Assembly (NCBI GenBank): GCA_044235645.1
Contig: JBIIHQ010000009.1
Coordinates: 71,259 to 135,258, forward strand
Direction: 5' to 3'
From: OMIW01 sp044235645
GTDB taxonomy: Bacteria > Bdellovibrionota_C > UBA2361 > OMIW01
DNA length: 64,000 nt
In this document: positions 61,723 to 64,000 of the stretch, in pieces
Numbering within the stretch: position 1 is the first letter of the stretch
Layout of the letters: every line of letters begins with the position of its first letter
Notes under the pieces: model-generated
Told to the model about the DNA's origin: nothing
Database searches by the model: none
Seen by the model: the letters and a program-made list of their open reading frames with translations, nothing else
Made by a program: the position numbers and the translations under genes

Positions 61723-62991
61723 CTACCGCATCCCGACCCGCACCTTCCCCTCCAGCTCATCGCGGAATTTGGTGATAAAGCTTCGCGCCGGCATGGCGAC
61801 CGCATCGCCGAATGTGCAGATCGTGCGACCATTCGACATATTGACCGCAAGATTGTCAATCAGCTCGAGGTCACCAGGAGCACCCTCACCACGCCGAATA
61901 CGATTGAATATCTTCTCAATCCAGTGCCCACCTTCGCGACACGGGGTGCACTGGCCGCACGATTCGTGAGCATAGAAGTGCATCAGGTTACTGATGGCAT
62001 CGAGCATGTCGGTGTGATCGTCGAGGACGATAAAGCCAGCTGACCCGAAGAACGTCCCCGCCCCTTGGAGAGATTCGTAGGATAGAGTTAACCCCTTGAT
62101 CTCCTCGGCCCTCAGAACTGGGACCGAAGACCCGCCCGGAATTATCGCCTTCAATGAACGGCCCTTCCAAATTCCCCCACATTCTTCATCGATAAATTGC
62201 TCGATCGAGTACCCCATCTCGACCTCATACACTCCCGGTTTATTTATATGGCCAGAAGCAGATACTAGTTTGGTACCTTTCGATTGCTCCGTTCCGATCG
62301 CTGAAAATGCTGCGGCGCCCTCGTCAATTATAAAGGGAACAGAGGCGAAGGTTTCGACGTTGTTGAGAACCGTCGGGCAATCGTATAGCCCCATAACCGC
62401 CGGATAGTACGGGGGCTTGAGCCGTGGCTGCCCCTTCTTCCCCTCGAGCGATTCGATCAATCCCGTCTCTTCGCCACAAATGTACGCTCCCGCCCCTCTA
62501 TGGACGGTCATGTGGTGCGACCACCCGGTGCCAAGAATGTTGTCGCCAAGGTATCCGTGCGCGTAACACTCACGCACCGCCTGCACAAGCCGCTCATACC
62601 CATAAGCGTACTCACCTCGAATATAGATGCATGACCAGTTACTCTTCACCGCCCACGCCGCGATTAACATACCCTCGATCGTGATGTGCGGCTTTTTCTC
62701 TATCAGCACCCTGTCCTTGAAGGTCCCCGGTTCACTCTCATCCGCGTTATTGATGATGTATACCGGCTTATCGCCATTCTTCGGAATAAACCCCCACTTC
62801 GTCCCGGTGGGAAACCCCGCTCCACCCCGTCCTCGAAGCCCCGAGGCTTTCACCTCGTCGATAACCTTCTGCGGCTCCATCTGGACTGCCTTCCGCAGAG
62901 CCCGATACCCCCCGAATCGCTCGTATCCTGCTATCGTGTGAATGTCGGGTTCTTCAAGATTCGCAAGCAAAATCCGCCGGTGTGTGGCCAT
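61723..62991 (-). CDS. nuoF: NADH-quinone oxidoreductase subunit F
   Basis: NuoF is the NADH-binding, FMN-containing subunit of complex I. The 422-residue protein from the ATG at 62991 has GLRGRGGAGFPTGTKW, GEYAYGYERL, GAGAYICGEETGLIESLEG and the cluster N3 cysteines SCGQCTPCREG. The longer frame to 63165 has no homologous N-terminus. No nuoE or nuoG is next to it within the window: upstream on the minus strand there is only unassigned sequence, so it stands apart from the standard nuo operon. Confidence 0.96.
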   Translation of the reverse strand: MATHRRILLANLEEPDIHTIAGYERFGGYRALRKAVQMEPQKVIDEVKASGLRGRGGAGFPTGTKWGFIPKNGDKPVYIINNADESEPGTFKDRVLIEKKPHITIEGMLIAAWAVKSNWSCIYIRGEYAYGYERLVQAVRECYAHGYLGDNILGTGWSHHMTVHRGAGAYICGEETGLIESLEGKKGQPRLKPPYYPAVMGLYDCPTVLNNVETFASVPFIIDEGAAAFSAIGTEQSKGTKLVSASGHINKPGVYEVEMGYSIEQFIDEECGGIWKGRSLKAIIPGGSSVPVLRAEEIKGLTLSYESLQGAGTFFGSAGFIVLDDHTDMLDAISNLMHFYAHESCGQCTPCREGGHWIEKIFNRIRRGEGAPGDLELIDNLAVNMSNGRTICTFGDAVAMPARSFITKFRDELEGKVRVGMR

Positions 62992-63589
62992 GGGGCGCCT
63001 CTGATAAAATGCTGAATGAAATGCATGCAGTCTCCGCGTATACGCTATCCCTCGACGACGAACCGTCGCATCGCGCCCGCGGGCCCACACAAGCCCCCAG
63101 TATAGAGCCCCTACCGAGCGAGGCAAGAGGAGATAGGGCGAATGTGGGCCCCACGTTCGGTTCATCTATCGAGAGTGACAAACCCAAATATCACTCCTAC
63201 CTTTACAGCAGCTCAACCTTCCGCCTTTTTCGCCCCTTCGGCAACGCCAGCTGATTTGTTTCGTTTGCCCCTTTTTTTCGGTAGCACCACTTCGATCCGA
63301 TCGGCCCCCTTTGCTCGCAACCGCCGGAACAACGCGATTATCTCCGAGCGAACACAGAGAGATAGGTTGGAGCCGAAATTAGAGATGCCCGCCAAGCGCC
63401 ATGTGTGCCAACCAGCATGTGTTTTCCGGCGTTGAGGAATCAATTGTACGGACCTGTCTCAGTCAAATCAGGTATAAACCGAACCTTGCCTCACCCCATC
63501 CCCCCGAGGGCTGGGTCCCTGCAAAACAAGACTCGCCCACCTGTCCCCGCAACTTTTCGGAAGGCGCTCCCGAAAAAGCTGGTGTGTAA
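62992..63589. other. unassigned region upstream of nuoF
   Basis: About 600 bases hold no clear gene. A 76-codon frame on the minus strand (63213-63443) encodes a basic peptide with LFRRLRAKGADRIEVVLPKKRGKR near the end; it may be a small nucleic-acid-binding protein, but support is weak. The region may be the flank of the broken transposase. Confidence 0.35.
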
Positions 63590-64000
63590 CCGACAACAAC
63601 AGCAACACTTCAAACAACCGTCCCTCTCCCCAACGCTCCTCACAGGCGCCCTCACGCCTCTGCCTCTCATCCCTCCAGCCGGTGGCACGACTCCCGACGA
63701 CTCGTCGAGTACCGACGCCGAGAACCCGAAAAAAGCCTCCTCTACCAACTCGTTCACCACTATCCCCAACAGCTCAAGACCGAGTGGAAAGAGCGATTTC
63801 AACACTGCTTTGGATATTAATTACCTTCGTCCGGCTACCACACTGGAATCAGTCAGAGCTCCAAAAGCACTTTGCCTCACACATCCTTAACGCTTTCGTT
63901 GAGCGAGAGCTTCTCGACTCAACAGTGGCAACCCAGATCCTCGAACAGGAACACACCGGGTTTGCTGCATGGGCAGAGCGAATCGTCGAACCAGAGGACA
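63590..64000 (+). pseudogene. broken IS91/IS801-like transposase, runs off window
   Basis: One frame, open from 63590 but without a start codon, encodes LVEYRRREPEKSLLYQLVHH and ERFQHCFGY before a TAA at 63818; this resembles the N-terminal part of Y2 (IS91-type) transposases. A second frame from about 63840 to the window end encodes SHILNAFVERELLD and ILEQEHTGFAAWAE, which resembles the region near their C-terminal end. The zinc-finger and catalytic parts expected between them are missing, which suggests an internal deletion with frameshift. Family resemblance is from memory only. Confidence 0.45.

Overview
The window reads as part of a Gram-negative bacterial chromosome of moderately high GC content. 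Evidence for a diderm cell includes an MlaA homologue, outer-membrane-type lipoproteins, type III and F-type type IV secretion relatives, an exosortase with a PEP-CTERM-like target, a PilP homologue and an LPS-core-type glycosyltransferase. The mix of exosortase, non-flagellar T3SS, conjugation-like genes and a bacteriophytochrome fits a deltaproteobacterial-grade lineage (Bdellovibrionota, Myxococcota, SAR324 or similar). That placement is inference; no rRNA is present to settle it.

Layout. 1-5.3 kb (minus): a conjugation or T4SS-like block with a TraG-like membrane protein running off the left edge, a large secreted protein, a thioredoxin-like protein and a secreted protein with a calcium-motif stretch. 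5.4-10 kb (minus): the glycine cleavage operon gcvT-gcvH-gcvP. 10-11.5 kb: an orphan zinc-type binding protein and a DUF2750-like protein. 11.8-16.8 kb (plus): a FliA-like sigma factor translationally linked to T3SS genes (SctJ; a SctQ-like gene with an apparent frameshift; a small rod/needle-like protein; SctV; one unknown). 17-20.7 kb (minus): an ECF sigma factor, a GT2 glycosyltransferase, a flippase-like membrane protein and a lipoprotein. 20.8-22.4 kb: a FlgO-like lipoprotein and a degenerate histidine-kinase-like protein. 22.7-24.3 kb (minus): a membrane-anchored Cas4/Dna2-like nuclease split over two overlapping genes. 24.8-28.4 kb: an RG-rich protein, ilvD and arginase. 28.5-33.1 kb (minus): PilP-like protein, then a self-contained exosortase cassette (VIT-VWA target, exosortase, EpsI-like protein).

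33.4-51.1 kb is mostly housekeeping: fabD, a plant-type phosphofructokinase, a phytochrome photosensor with no output domain next to htpX, an exporter pair, tRNA-Leu, lysA, an AspT-like transporter, isoaspartyl peptidase, a DEAH helicase, prfC, a Rid protein and a TerB-like protein. 51.3-58 kb: a hybrid sensor kinase, OsmC, MlaA, an unknown protein and a secreted M10 metalloprotease with a Pro/Thr linker and a Calx-beta domain. 58-63 kb: tRNA-Ala, tRNA-Pro, a KdtX-like glycosyltransferase, a NodU/CmcH carbamoyltransferase coupled to SxtJ, and nuoF. The right edge carries a broken IS91-like transposase.

The least ordinary parts are the exosortase cassette, the two-gene Cas4-like nuclease, the compact sigma-factor-led T3SS locus, the output-less phytochrome and the left-edge T4SS-like block. 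No CRISPR array, rRNA or riboswitch was recognised. All domain names come from reading sequence motifs by eye; none was checked by a database search.
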